DNA of 36,053 bases from a virus: the IMG/VR virus record IMGVR_UViG_3300050821_012549, positions 1-36,053 of that record. One strand, 5' to 3'. The notes under the pieces are model-generated. The model was not told the origin of the DNA. It ran no database searches and worked only from the letters and a program-made list of their open reading frames with translations. The translations under genes and the position numbers were made by a program. Position 1 is the stretch's first letter. The number at the start of each line of letters is the position of its first letter. Below are positions 28,772 through 35,972 of this stretch, piece by piece.

Positions 28772-29265
28772 TTATTCTTGGAATCGATCCAGGTAAACAT
28801 GGTGGTTTAGTTGCTCTCAGCAAAGAAAGAGAAATCCTATTGGAAGAAGTGATGCCTGAAGATCCTCTCGATACGTATTCCATTTTGAGAGCTTTTAAGA
28901 AGGAGTTTCCATCAGCAATTGTCTTTCTTGAAGAATCTCATCCAAGACCAACGAATGGAGTAAAAGCGATTCATACCTATGCTTTTCACAATGGTCAGAT
29001 AGATATGATCTTAAAGATTCTTGAGTTGCAATATGAGCTTATTCATCCTCACATATGGTGTCGCCATATGCATGTTGGAACATCCGCAGATAGGCCGAAA
29101 GAAAGATCAAGGCAAGTCGTTCAACAACTTTTCCCGGATGTTCGACTTATCAATCCCAACACCCCGAGAGCACGCACCATGCATGAAGGTTTGATGGATG
29201 CTCTGCTCATAGCGGAATTCGGTCTGAGAAAACTGAGTATAGTGCAAACGCGACATTGCTCGTAA
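28768..29265 (+). CDS. RuvC-like Holliday junction resolvase
   Basis: A 165-residue protein. The start IILGIDPGKHGGLVAL carries the first catalytic Asp of the RNase H-fold resolvases. The second acidic cluster is IVFLEESHPRP. The C-terminal motif HEGLMDALLIAEFGL supplies the last acidic residue. The central YAFHNGQIDMIL and basic region RPKERSRQVVQQLFP fit the phage subfamily. It would cut branched DNA during recombination or before packaging. It is coupled to the replication-type gene by ATGA. Confidence 0.88.
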   Translation: MIILGIDPGKHGGLVALSKEREILLEEVMPEDPLDTYSILRAFKKEFPSAIVFLEESHPRPTNGVKAIHTYAFHNGQIDMILKILELQYELIHPHIWCRHMHVGTSADRPKERSRQVVQQLFPDVRLINPNTPRARTMHEGLMDALLIAEFGLRKLSIVQTRHCS

Positions 29266-29350
29266 TACTTATCACTAAAATTTCTATGAGATGATCGAGA
29301 TAATGCATGTTTAGATTTATTGGTCTTGGATGTTCGTGAAGAATACTCAT
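29207..29350 (-). CDS. Possible small membrane peptide, antisense to the resolvase 3' end
   Basis: A 47-codon minus-strand ORF from ATG 29350 to TGA 29207. The start is preceded by GGAAGGAGTGAAAAG, a strong ribosome binding site with good spacing. The peptide begins MSILHEHPRP and contains one hydrophobic stretch (LIEILVISITSNVAFALYSV). It overlaps the resolvase gene by 59 nt. It could be a small membrane toxin or regulator, or a chance ORF; the strong site is the main support. Confidence 0.35.
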   Translation of the reverse strand: MSILHEHPRPINLNMHYLDHLIEILVISITSNVAFALYSVFSDRIPL

Positions 29351-29525
29351 CTTTTCACTCCTTCCAATTTTCTCTGAGTATGATCGATTCTCGCCAAGAA
29401 AACAAATATTCTGAGTAAAATAATTGCGTAATATTTCTGTATTTATTGTTTTATTGCAGATTCGATTTTTCCCTATTAGAAGACTCTTCCTTGGTTCAAA
29501 TTTTTCTTACAAGTAGGAGTTAGAA
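29351..29525. other. AT-rich intergenic stretch before the secreted-protein cluster
   Basis: Roughly 175 bp, AT-rich, between the small antisense ORF and the TTG start at 29526. It probably holds the promoter of the exported-protein cluster. A segment TTTTTCCCTATTAGAAGACT (29466-29485) loosely resembles the T/C-rich TTAGAAG part of the leader at 20569. No clear -35/-10 pair is seen. Confidence 0.3.
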
Positions 29526-30083
29526 TTGAAAATTTTGAGAAAGTTGGTGTGCACGTTCGTTCTTAGCTTCGGCGCGTTTCAGCAAGCATATGCGATAGAT
29601 ATATCTTTTGATGCTCGCGCTGCGATAGGTGCTTTTATTGCAGGGGGGTCTAGCATCTTGGATAACACTGGAATCCCGTTTTTAGATCAACTTCTCGGGA
29701 ATGGAGTGAAAATCCCAATGTATACGCGAGAACTACAATGTGAAGACTTTCGGTATAATTGGTGCGGCCACAGTCGCGGTGGGGGTTACAGTGGATTCGC
29801 CGGCTGTCGGGAAGCTAAAAAAGCTTTTTACAAACAAACAGCACAAAAAAAAGGCCAATGGAACCCGCCTACGGGGCAAAAACCCAGAGATTATCGCAAT
29901 TGGACAGAGGATGATTATTTTCAACAGCTCGAAAGCCAACTCACTAATTACAAGGAAGCTCCATACTTTAATTGCAACTATAAGCAGAGAATGAACTATA
30001 TGAAAGCCATGTGCGGGCAGGATTATATGAATTGGAAGTATCTGTACTCCGACGATGATCTCGCCTGCGATGGAAAGAATTAA
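29526..30083 (+). CDS. Secreted Cys-rich protein, unknown function
   Basis: A 185-residue protein starting at TTG 29526, chosen because TAGGAG lies 7-12 nt upstream and a signal peptide follows (KILRKLVCTFVLSFGAFQQAYA, about 23 residues, cleaved before IDIS). The mature part has a Gly-rich hydrophobic region (AAIGAFIAGGSSILDNTGI) and six Cys, four of them in LQCEDFRYNWCGH, GFAGC and FNCNY. The C-terminal half is rich in Tyr and Asp (KPRDYRNWTEDDYFQQLE; NWKYLYSDDDLACDGKN). Six Cys could form disulphides after export. A second frame is also open at 29740-29994. No family is recognised; a host-modifying effector is possible. Confidence 0.65.
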   Translation: MKILRKLVCTFVLSFGAFQQAYAIDISFDARAAIGAFIAGGSSILDNTGIPFLDQLLGNGVKIPMYTRELQCEDFRYNWCGHSRGGGYSGFAGCREAKKAFYKQTAQKKGQWNPPTGQKPRDYRNWTEDDYFQQLESQLTNYKEAPYFNCNYKQRMNYMKAMCGQDYMNWKYLYSDDDLACDGKN

Positions 30084-30109
30084 AGACATTTAACAAAAGG
30101 AGATAAAAT

Positions 30110-30391
30110 ATGTTATTACATTTGACATTTATATTGACAGCCCTTATTACACAAAATAAAGCAACAAACGATGATATGAGCGATGAGGACTTCATGGCTT
30201 ACGTGGGATTTCATGATGTCGTCGGGGATCGAATAGTCGAATCTCTAGGATCAGCGGCCGAGGGTTGCGTTAAAGGTGCAACACAAGAAGCCGTTGTCGG
30301 AAGAGGTGTTAAACCGATTATCGTCGGATGTGTAAAAGGTGCAGTTGGAGAAGCCATAGTGGATATGGTCTTCTCAAGCGACAAAAAATAG
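30110..30391 (+). CDS. Small putative exported protein, paralogue of the next gene
   Basis: A 93-residue protein with a strong AAAAGGAGATAAAAT site before ATG 30110. The N-terminus LLHLTFILTALITQNKA is hydrophobic, a short signal or anchor. The following DEDFMAYVGFHDVVGDRIVE is shared in outline with the next protein (NEGFTAYLKVHDDV...HIVE). The C-terminal half is Gly/Val-rich with two GCVKGA repeats (EGCVKGATQEAVVG; VGCVKGAVGEAIVD), glycine-zipper-like. It lies 26 nt after the secreted Cys-rich gene, probably in one operon. Confidence 0.65.
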   Translation: MLLHLTFILTALITQNKATNDDMSDEDFMAYVGFHDVVGDRIVESLGSAAEGCVKGATQEAVVGRGVKPIIVGCVKGAVGEAIVDMVFSSDKK

Positions 30392-30411
30392 AATAGAAAA
30401 TGGGTGAGCGT

Positions 30412-30726
30412 ATGCCGTTTAAAATCTTGGTGATGATATTAGCTACGAATCTTGGTTTATCGGCATACGCCACTGAAAGTAACGAAGGGTTCACTGCTTA
30501 TCTAAAAGTTCATGATGACGTCAGAGCAGAAAATGGCGAACATATCGTAGAAAGACGCTTCAAAAGCGCTAGAAGCAAAGCGGATGTTCAGCTTCTTTGT
30601 ACCCTATGTCAACCATTTGATCTCACCATGAGTTCTGATATCGGTGAGGCTGATGCAGAATATGTTTTACAGGAAATAAGAAAGTCCATGCATAATCAAC
30701 AGAGAAAAACGTTGTTTGAAAAATAA
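30412..30726 (+). CDS. Small secreted protein, third in the exported cluster
   Basis: A 104-residue protein from ATG 30412, with GGGTGAG just upstream; an in-frame ATG at 30400 is also possible. MPFKILVMILATNLGLSAYA is a clear Sec signal peptide. The mature N-terminus TESNEGFTAYLKVHDDV resembles the same region of the preceding protein. LLCTLCQPFD carries a CxxC pair. The rest is charged and helical. Function is unknown. Confidence 0.65.
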   Translation: MPFKILVMILATNLGLSAYATESNEGFTAYLKVHDDVRAENGEHIVERRFKSARSKADVQLLCTLCQPFDLTMSSDIGEADAEYVLQEIRKSMHNQQRKTLFEK

Positions 30727-30822
30727 ATTAGTCAATTTTGTTTTTATAACATTTTTCATCGCGGCTTTCGTTCGTTTATTTTATGTTTTCATCAAAAATA
30801 TACTTTTTTTAAATGGTAACAG

Positions 30823-31143
30823 ATGAAACTCAAAGAAATTGAAAAGCTTTGCAAAGAAGCGAATAAAGGGCCTTGGTCTCTTCAGGAAAGTTCATGGACT
30901 ACGCATGTAATATCACTTCAACATCCAAAAGATATGCAAAAACCAATCATATATTATCCATCTACAGAATATCCTGATGCAAAATTCATAGCTGTATCAC
31001 GCGAACTGCTGCCCAAGCTTTTAGATATAGCAAAGGTTGTTGCTGAAATGAGGGGCGTGGGACACTTGCCGGAATATAATCTAGGCCATTTAAAGAACAA
31101 GGCTATCTTATTGCTGGAGAAGCTGGAGGATGATAAGGGCTAA
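30823..31143 (+). CDS. Ea22-like small phage protein
   Basis: A 106-residue protein. The pattern KEIEKLCKEANKGPWSL, then PDAKFIAVSRELLPKLLDIAKVV, matches the remembered family of small phage proteins related to lambda Ea22 (GPW near the start and DA.FIA.SR..LP.LL in the middle). The role is unknown; these proteins are non-essential in known phages. An AT-rich gap of 96 bp precedes it. Confidence 0.6.
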   Translation: MKLKEIEKLCKEANKGPWSLQESSWTTHVISLQHPKDMQKPIIYYPSTEYPDAKFIAVSRELLPKLLDIAKVVAEMRGVGHLPEYNLGHLKNKAILLLEKLEDDKG

Positions 31144-31156
31144 ACCCTTTTTATCT

Positions 31157-31251
31157 GTTCATTAAACAGTTGTTTGGTGAACACAATGCTGCCAATGGCT
31201 AAACTTTAGTAAGTATAAACGTTCGTTCCCTCGATAAGGGGTTTAATGAAC
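31157..31251. repeat. Inverted repeat pair flanking a short non-coding segment
   Basis: GTTCATTAAAC (31157-31167) and GTTTAATGAAC (31241-31251) are perfect 11-bp complements with a 73-nt spacer. Bases outside are also partly complementary (TTTTTATC and GGATAAAAA). The pair lies between two small genes (stop 31143, start 31268). It may fold as a structured RNA in the leader of the gene at 31268, or be a protein-binding pair. Confidence 0.45.
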
Positions 31252-31267
31252 AAAGGATAAAAAAACG

Positions 31268-31504
31268 ATGAAACTCGATCGGATTATAGGTGTTTTCACG
31301 GAAGGGATTAAAGAATATGCTTTACTCGGAAAAGATCAACAGTTAGCGACATGGGCCATGATGAATGGTGAGCAGCTTCTCGCAATTGCGAAAGAAGCAG
31401 AATGTCTTTTGGAATTCAGGAGAAAAAATCTAGATAAAAACATCCCTGAAACTTATTTGATGAATCTAAGTCGAGCATTCAATCACGAGGCGGAGAAAGA
31501 ATGA
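31268..31504 (+). CDS. Small helical protein, unknown function
   Basis: A 78-residue protein (MKLDRIIGVFTEGIKEYALL...) with a mixed helical pattern and a charged end (RAFNHEAEKE). An AAAGGATAAAA segment lies before ATG 31268. It overlaps the next small gene by ATGA. It may be distantly related to the Ea22-like protein upstream (both have short K-L start segments followed by an LL.IAK motif), but this is weak. Confidence 0.55.
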   Translation: MKLDRIIGVFTEGIKEYALLGKDQQLATWAMMNGEQLLAIAKEAECLLEFRRKNLDKNIPETYLMNLSRAFNHEAEKE

Positions 31505-31674
31505 CACTTGAACAATTCAAAGTGCTTTTGCGATTGCAACTAAAATTGATCGATGTTGCCATAGCGAGTCAGGAACTTCTGCAACACAATATCAAGTGCG
31601 AACGAGAAGACGAAGAATTTTTGGAATTGATGTTAAAGTTGGGAAAGGCACTCGATGAAATTACATTGAGATGA
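31501..31674 (+). CDS. Small helical protein, last gene of the early unit
   Basis: A 57-residue protein from ATG 31501, whose ATGA overlaps the previous stop. The sequence (MTLEQFKVLLRLQLKLIDVA...; EEFLELMLKLGKALDEITLR) is strongly helical and leucine-rich. The 4-nt coupling is the same arrangement as in many other gene pairs here, which supports it as real. No family is recognised. Confidence 0.55.
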   Translation: MTLEQFKVLLRLQLKLIDVAIASQELLQHNIKCEREDEEFLELMLKLGKALDEITLR

Positions 31675-31709
31675 GTAAATCCCGCCGCATTGTACCCCCC
31701 TCTTAAATA

Positions 31710-31737
31710 TTGATCAAGATGGTAATAAAACTATAAT
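31710..31737 (+). promoter_or_regulatory. Sigma70-type promoter of the packaging operon
   Basis: TTGATC at 31710-31715 and a consensus TATAAT at 31732-31737 with a 16-nt spacer. The predicted start near 31744 gives a leader of about 90 nt containing ACTGG/CCAGT (near 31769-31784), a short hairpin, before the small-terminase-like gene at 31836. Confidence 0.65.
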
Positions 31738-31835
31738 ATTCCGGCAGGATCGTTGAAGTATGGGGTTCGACTGGAATTGGCCAGTTCGGGTCTGGGAGGT
31801 TGCATATTTCGGCGGTCTCAAAAGGATATCTCCAA

Positions 31836-32252
31836 ATGCCAGTAGGGCGCCCAACAAAATATGACCCCAAATATTGTCAAATGCTCATTGGACATATGGC
31901 CAAAGGATTCTCCTTCGAAAGTTTTGCGGGTCGAATAAATACATGTCCAGCTACTATCTATAAGTGGGCCAATGAATTCCCAGCATTTTCAGAGGCCAAA
32001 GAGCTTGCCTACGCTAAAAACCTGGATTTTTGGGAAGCTGCTGGCATCGAAGGAATGTGGAATGAGAAAGAAGGTCGAAGCCTAAATGCCTCTGTCTGGA
32101 TCTTTAATATGAAGAACCGACACAAATGGAGAGATCGTCAAGAAATTGAAGCCATAATAGATAATGACCGAGAGAAAATACGCAAAATGTCGATGGAAGA
32201 GCTTAAAGATTTTATCAAGAAACATGAAGAAGAAGGATCCGACAAAGAATGA
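31836..32252 (+). CDS. terS: Terminase small subunit-like protein
   Basis: A 138-residue protein from ATG 31836, with AAAGGAT upstream. The start MPVGRPTKYDPKYCQMLIGH, the helix-turn-helix FESFAGRINTCPATIYKWANE, and SVWIFNMKNRHKWRDR near residue 95 match phage DNA-packaging/small terminase proteins. These bind the packaging site and deliver DNA to the large subunit. It is the first gene after the promoter at 31710 and is coupled to the next by ATGA. Confidence 0.78.
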   Translation: MPVGRPTKYDPKYCQMLIGHMAKGFSFESFAGRINTCPATIYKWANEFPAFSEAKELAYAKNLDFWEAAGIEGMWNEKEGRSLNASVWIFNMKNRHKWRDRQEIEAIIDNDREKIRKMSMEELKDFIKKHEEEGSDKE

Positions 32253-32695
32253 AATTTTTTCACTCATTCCTGTCCAATCTATTGGGAAGCAACATTGAAT
32301 CAACTCCGCCCGAACTTATTATTCATCAAATGAACGAACCACGTCCTCTACCGCTTGGACGTGAAGAATTCGAGGAATGGTCTAATCGTATCATTGCAGG
32401 TACAATGTTGCCGACCGCACATTTGAAGAGTGATGAAGATAGAAATAATTTTATCGAAATGCAGAAATGCACGTTAGCAGGATTTATCATGCATCTTGGC
32501 CCGACTGAGTCACATAAACCAGATGCATATTTTATTCACGGCCTACGCAAGGGAGCTGCTAATGAGGTTGCCCATACGATCGGACGAGAATTGCGTGAAA
32601 AAACGCAAGAAAGATTGAGAAGAAAAGAAGCGGAAGAAAAAGCTAAGAAAGAAGCTGCAAATGAGGGGATTAGTTCCACAGGCCCTACATTATGA
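32249..32695 (+). CDS. Packaging-operon protein of unknown function
   Basis: A 148-residue protein, coupled to the small terminase by ATGA. The core (NEPRPLPLGREEFEEWSNRIIAG; CTLAGFIMHLGPTESHKPDAYF) is a pattern I recall between the terminase genes of related podoviruses. The C-terminus is a Lys/Glu-rich helix. No catalytic motif is visible. Its stop overlaps an ATG at 32692. Confidence 0.65.
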   Translation: MKFFHSFLSNLLGSNIESTPPELIIHQMNEPRPLPLGREEFEEWSNRIIAGTMLPTAHLKSDEDRNNFIEMQKCTLAGFIMHLGPTESHKPDAYFIHGLRKGAANEVAHTIGRELREKTQERLRRKEAEEKAKKEAANEGISSTGPTL

Positions 32696-32972
32696 AGAAA
32701 GCTTACCAGGCGATAGCCAAGGCTTGAAAGAATCAGATGCTCAACTCAATGCGACGCTTCGACGTCTTGAGAAACTGAAATTTCAAGCATTGATAAAAGG
32801 TTATATCATAACGGGATATACGCAGGCGCATCACGAAGATGTTCAAAAACATTTTAAAGAAAAAGAAATGATCAAACATCCTAATGCGCCTAAACTTAAA
32901 ATGAAAGATTTGATACTTACTAGCGCCATAAAAAGGATGCTAAATATTCGTGTCAAAGAAGATAACTCATGA
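32661..32972 (+). CDS. Small helical protein, probable -1 frameshift near its start
   Basis: The open frame 32661-32972 (103 codons) encodes the helical segment SDAQLNATLRRLEKLKFQAL and GYIITGYTQAHHED. Its first ATG overlaps the previous gene by 35 nt and has little support. A better start is ATG 32692, overlapping the previous TGA by ATGA like its neighbours, but that frame reads MKKAYQAIAKA and stops at 32725. One extra T in GGCTTGAAAG would join both parts into MKKAYQAIAKALKESDAQLN. So a one-base deletion, a consensus error or a programmed -1 shift is likely. The 3' end overlaps the next gene by 23 nt. Confidence 0.55.
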   Translation: MRGLVPQALHYEESLPGDSQGLKESDAQLNATLRRLEKLKFQALIKGYIITGYTQAHHEDVQKHFKEKEMIKHPNAPKLKMKDLILTSAIKRMLNIRVKEDNS

Positions 32973-33339
32973 TGAATTCGCGAAGCTTGAAAAATACTGG
33001 TACGACAAACTTGCTGAAAATGGATTCAATGATATCGAAAATGAAAAGATTTGCTATGATCCCTTTAAAAATTTGCATCCCACTCAAATAGAAGCCACGC
33101 GGGAATATTATATCCTCGTATGGCAAGCGGTAAGTAATCCGAATACCAAGTATAGAAATATCGCCGACAAGCTCATTATGCTTTGGTATGCGGATGGCGT
33201 TAGAATAAAGACAATGACTGAAAAGCTTGTTAGTATGGGCATGCCGAAGGATAGAAAAACAATACGTATCATCATTCGTCGTTATCTCTTGGCTTGGGGG
33301 ATTAGGAGTTTTACACGTGCCGAGTTGAATTTGAAATGA
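32950..33339 (+). CDS. Packaging-operon protein, unknown function
   Basis: A 129-residue basic protein starting at GTG 32950. The sequence (HDEFAKLEKYWYDKLAENGF; YDPFKNLHPTQIEATREYYI) is helical. The C-terminal part (KTMTEKLVSMGMPKDRKTIRIIIRRYLLAWGI) looks like a helix-turn-helix DNA-binding segment. It overlaps the previous gene by 23 nt. A DNA-binding packaging accessory is possible; the family is not recognised. Confidence 0.65.
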   Translation: MSKKITHDEFAKLEKYWYDKLAENGFNDIENEKICYDPFKNLHPTQIEATREYYILVWQAVSNPNTKYRNIADKLIMLWYADGVRIKTMTEKLVSMGMPKDRKTIRIIIRRYLLAWGIRSFTRAELNLK

Positions 33340-33388
33340 ATATAATCGAAACAACGAGGTCTGGTAAAATATTTTTGGGATTCAGGAA

Positions 33389-33820
33389 ATGAGTGAACCT
33401 ACAGCGGACAGTAGTTATACGATCCTTTCGTTTACAGGGAAAGATGTCCCTCCTCAATATCATTCCGTAATCCTATCGAATTGGTTGCGTACTCTACGCT
33501 TTGGCAATCCAGTCTTTAAACAAATCGATTCTTTCGTCTTCTATAAGCACTATGAATTCAATCTCAAAAGGAAATTGAGAGACGGATCCTGCATCGTCAG
33601 ATTGGCAGTTTTGACTGAAGATAATGACGTGGTCCTTGGGTTTTCGGTCCATCATAAGAATGTGCTCGATTACATTTCCGTGAAAAAGAACATGCGTCGT
33701 AACGGTATAGCTAGGGCCTTATTACCACAAGGTATTGAAAAATTTACGCATTTCACCAAGACCGGCGCCCTGATTTGGCAAGAAAAGTTCAAGAATTGGA
33801 AATTTGATCCTTTTGCATAG
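33389..33820 (+). CDS. GNAT-like acetyltransferase of the packaging operon
   Basis: A 143-residue protein with AGGAA before ATG 33389. The strand-loop-helix VLDYISVKKNMRRNGIARALLP is the acetyl-CoA site, with R-R-N-G-I-A in the signature position. Upstream strands (SCIVRLAVLTEDNDVVLGFSV) fit the fold. The end (LIWQEKFKNWKFDPFA) is seen in related phage proteins. The substrate is unknown. It is the second GNAT gene in the window, after 14647. Confidence 0.7.
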   Translation: MSEPTADSSYTILSFTGKDVPPQYHSVILSNWLRTLRFGNPVFKQIDSFVFYKHYEFNLKRKLRDGSCIVRLAVLTEDNDVVLGFSVHHKNVLDYISVKKNMRRNGIARALLPQGIEKFTHFTKTGALIWQEKFKNWKFDPFA

Positions 33821-33828
33821 GAACATAA

Positions 33829-34143
33829 ATGGAAATCAAGATAGCTCATCTTCATAACCCACTATTTTTTGCTGGAAAGAATTTCGGGCAGAAGTTAGAT
33901 CCCGGCAAAACAGCAGGTCTGAAACTTGAATTTGATGAGAAGCGTAATTGGTTAGTAGTGAATTGGGAAAACAAGCAATCCTATGTACCCGTCACGAATA
34001 TCAGTGCAATGGAAGCTGGAACACCTGAAAAATATGCACAACAAGTCACACACCCAATTGTTGCAGGCATTGTTTCAGCACAAGTAGAAACACCCTATGG
34101 TCACGTACACGCAGGACCTGGAGCGGGAAAGACCGGTAAATGA
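33829..34143 (+). CDS. Conserved phage protein before the large terminase
   Basis: A 104-residue protein starting 8 nt after the previous stop. MEIKIAHLHNPLFFAGKNFGQ, then GLKLEFDEKRNWLVVNWENKQSYVPVTNISAME, suggests a small beta domain. The Gly/Ala/Thr end (GHVHAGPGAGKTGK) is disordered. GPGAGKT looks like a P-loop but lies at the extreme C-terminus without a fold around it. It overlaps the next gene by ATGA. The order is known from related podoviruses; the function is not. Confidence 0.65.
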   Translation: MEIKIAHLHNPLFFAGKNFGQKLDPGKTAGLKLEFDEKRNWLVVNWENKQSYVPVTNISAMEAGTPEKYAQQVTHPIVAGIVSAQVETPYGHVHAGPGAGKTGK

Positions 34144-34463
34144 ATGAGCTTTCTTTCCTCATCGATCTTCTTATTAACCACAAACTTCCGCGTGCGGTGA
34201 AAGAGTTGATTGTAGAACGCATTAAAATATTGGATGTTCCAATTACCAAAAATCCCGCTCCGACGCGGGCGTCTATACAGCATTCTAGAGCTGATTTAGC
34301 GCCGCCAGGGATGCCTACTGTCCCTCAGGTTGCAACCATCCCCGTCGAGCAAATTGCGCAAACTCCTGAAGCAGCGGTAGCTATAGCCTCGCGCAATCAG
34401 GCTTTGAGAGAAGCTATGAGTGGTAAAATGCCAAAGGGACAAGAAAGACCTAGGAAATGGTAA
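34140..34463 (+). CDS. Small phage protein before the large terminase
   Basis: A 107-residue protein coupled upstream by ATGA. The N-terminal 40 residues (ELSFLIDLLINHKLPRAVKEL) form a helical unit. The rest is Pro/Ala-rich and disordered with VEQIAQTPEAAVAIASRNQAL and a basic end (MPKGQERPRKW). It ends one nt before the terminase start. No activity can be assigned. Confidence 0.65.
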   Translation: MNELSFLIDLLINHKLPRAVKELIVERIKILDVPITKNPAPTRASIQHSRADLAPPGMPTVPQVATIPVEQIAQTPEAAVAIASRNQALREAMSGKMPKGQERPRKW

Positions 34464-34464
34464 T

Positions 34465-35910
34465 ATGCTTTTTCACTATCAGGAATATGCTGAACGTCTT
34501 CTAGCACGAAATAATATCCCCGACATAATAGACTACAATTTCCCACATCAAGCTGCGTTTATTAAAGATCCAGCTAAGAAAAAGACATTATTTTGCACTC
34601 GTCGATCAGCAAAATCCTACACAGCTGGGATAGGTTTGCATCATACCGCATTGAATTTCGCAGGATGCAACTGCATGTTTATAGGGCTCACAAGAGACTC
34701 AGCTTTTTCTATCATTTGGAAAGATGTTCTATGTGTTTTGAACGATAAGCACAATCTTGGGGTGAAACTCAACAAGACCGATTTGACGATGACTCATAAA
34801 AATGGATCGGTCATCAAGGTTCTCGGTGTCGACAAAGACGAAGAGGAAATGAAAAAGCTTCTCGGACGAAAGTTTAAGCTTGTCGCTATAGATGAAGCTT
34901 CGATGTACACGATTAGCCTTAGAAGTTTGATTGACCTCATAGAGCCAGCGGTCATCGATGAAGACGGTGCAATATGGCTCATGGGGACTGCATCAAACTT
35001 CCCGCGTGGTATTTTTTTCGATATCACGACACGTAAAGAACGTGGTTGGAAGCTCTTTGAATGGACGGCACACGATAATCCTTATGTCGCAAGGCAATGG
35101 CAAGCGAAGCTTGATGAGATCGGGCATGATCGTCCAGAATACATGGCAACGCCACAATATAAGCAATGGTACCTCAATCAATGGGTGATAGATGAAGAGA
35201 AACTCGTATATCGATTCGATATGGTACGGAATCTCACCAAGGAAATACCGCATCTGTCGCCTTCGGGATGGACATATGTACTTGGAGTCGACACAGGATG
35301 GGAAGATGATAGCGCTTTCGTTCTTACAGGATATCATGCTAACAGCCCTTATTTATTTATTGCAAAGGTCTTTAAAAAGAAGCGAATGACTTTCGATGAA
35401 GTCTGCAGAAAGATTGAAGAATATCAACGTGATACGATAATGGCACCTCATAAGATCATAATAGACGGTGCCAATAAGCAGGGTGTCGAAAGCATGCGTG
35501 CGCGCTCAGCGATCCCTTTTGAATACGCAGATAAGATCGACAAAGTGACATTTATAGAGCTTTGCAATTCTGATTTGATGCAGGGGAAAATCAAAATTCT
35601 CAATACAGCAGAAAATCGACCCTTGTGGGAAGAAATGTCTTCCCTCGTATGGGAAACCGATGGGGATAAGATTAAATATCCAAAGAAAGAGCATAAATCT
35701 TTGGCCAATCATCTCTGTGACGCATTTCTCTATGCATGGAGATGCGGATATCATTATTCTTCACAAGCTCCGGAGAAGAAAATCGTCAAGGGTTCGCGCG
35801 AATGGGCTCAGCAAATGTCACAAGATATCTGGGAGCGCGAAAGAGAGCAGCTTGAGAGAACTAACAGGATGGATTGGCCTGAAGAGGGGACGTTAGGGGA
35901 TTTGGGTTAA
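34465..35910 (+). CDS. terL: Terminase large subunit
   Basis: A 481-residue protein from ATG 34465 (TAGGAA upstream). The ATPase part has a Walker A-like CTRRSAKSYTAG (residues about 46-57) and a Walker B FKLVAIDEAS (residues about 138-147). The C-terminal nuclease has VLGVDTGWEDDSAF, KIIIDGANKQG and the metal-binding HLCDAFLYAW (residues about 272-435). It cuts concatemeric DNA and drives it through the portal. It is the last gene of the operon that starts at 31836. About 60 nt separate its stop from the minus-strand Gly-rich ORF. Confidence 0.93.
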   Translation: MLFHYQEYAERLLARNNIPDIIDYNFPHQAAFIKDPAKKKTLFCTRRSAKSYTAGIGLHHTALNFAGCNCMFIGLTRDSAFSIIWKDVLCVLNDKHNLGVKLNKTDLTMTHKNGSVIKVLGVDKDEEEMKKLLGRKFKLVAIDEASMYTISLRSLIDLIEPAVIDEDGAIWLMGTASNFPRGIFFDITTRKERGWKLFEWTAHDNPYVARQWQAKLDEIGHDRPEYMATPQYKQWYLNQWVIDEEKLVYRFDMVRNLTKEIPHLSPSGWTYVLGVDTGWEDDSAFVLTGYHANSPYLFIAKVFKKKRMTFDEVCRKIEEYQRDTIMAPHKIIIDGANKQGVESMRARSAIPFEYADKIDKVTFIELCNSDLMQGKIKILNTAENRPLWEEMSSLVWETDGDKIKYPKKEHKSLANHLCDAFLYAWRCGYHYSSQAPEKKIVKGSREWAQQMSQDIWEREREQLERTNRMDWPEEGTLGDLG

Positions 35911-35940
35911 GAATCTGCTATTACAAACGCATGGGCGTTA

Positions 35941-35961
35941 TAAAAACTACCGGATGGTAGG
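35941..35961 (-). terminator. Rho-independent terminator of the minus-strand Gly-rich transcript
   Basis: On the minus strand CTACC-ATCC-GGTAG is followed directly by TTTTTA. It lies 12 nt after the TAA (35973-35975) of the Gly-rich ORF. This supports a real minus-strand transcript crossing the contig ends. Confidence 0.7.
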
Positions 35962-35972
35962 TTGAGAGTATC

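Noticed and set aside
34105-34140. P-loop-like GPGAGKT at the end of the protein at 33829.
   Set aside because: It lies in a disordered Gly-rich C-terminus with no fold around it.
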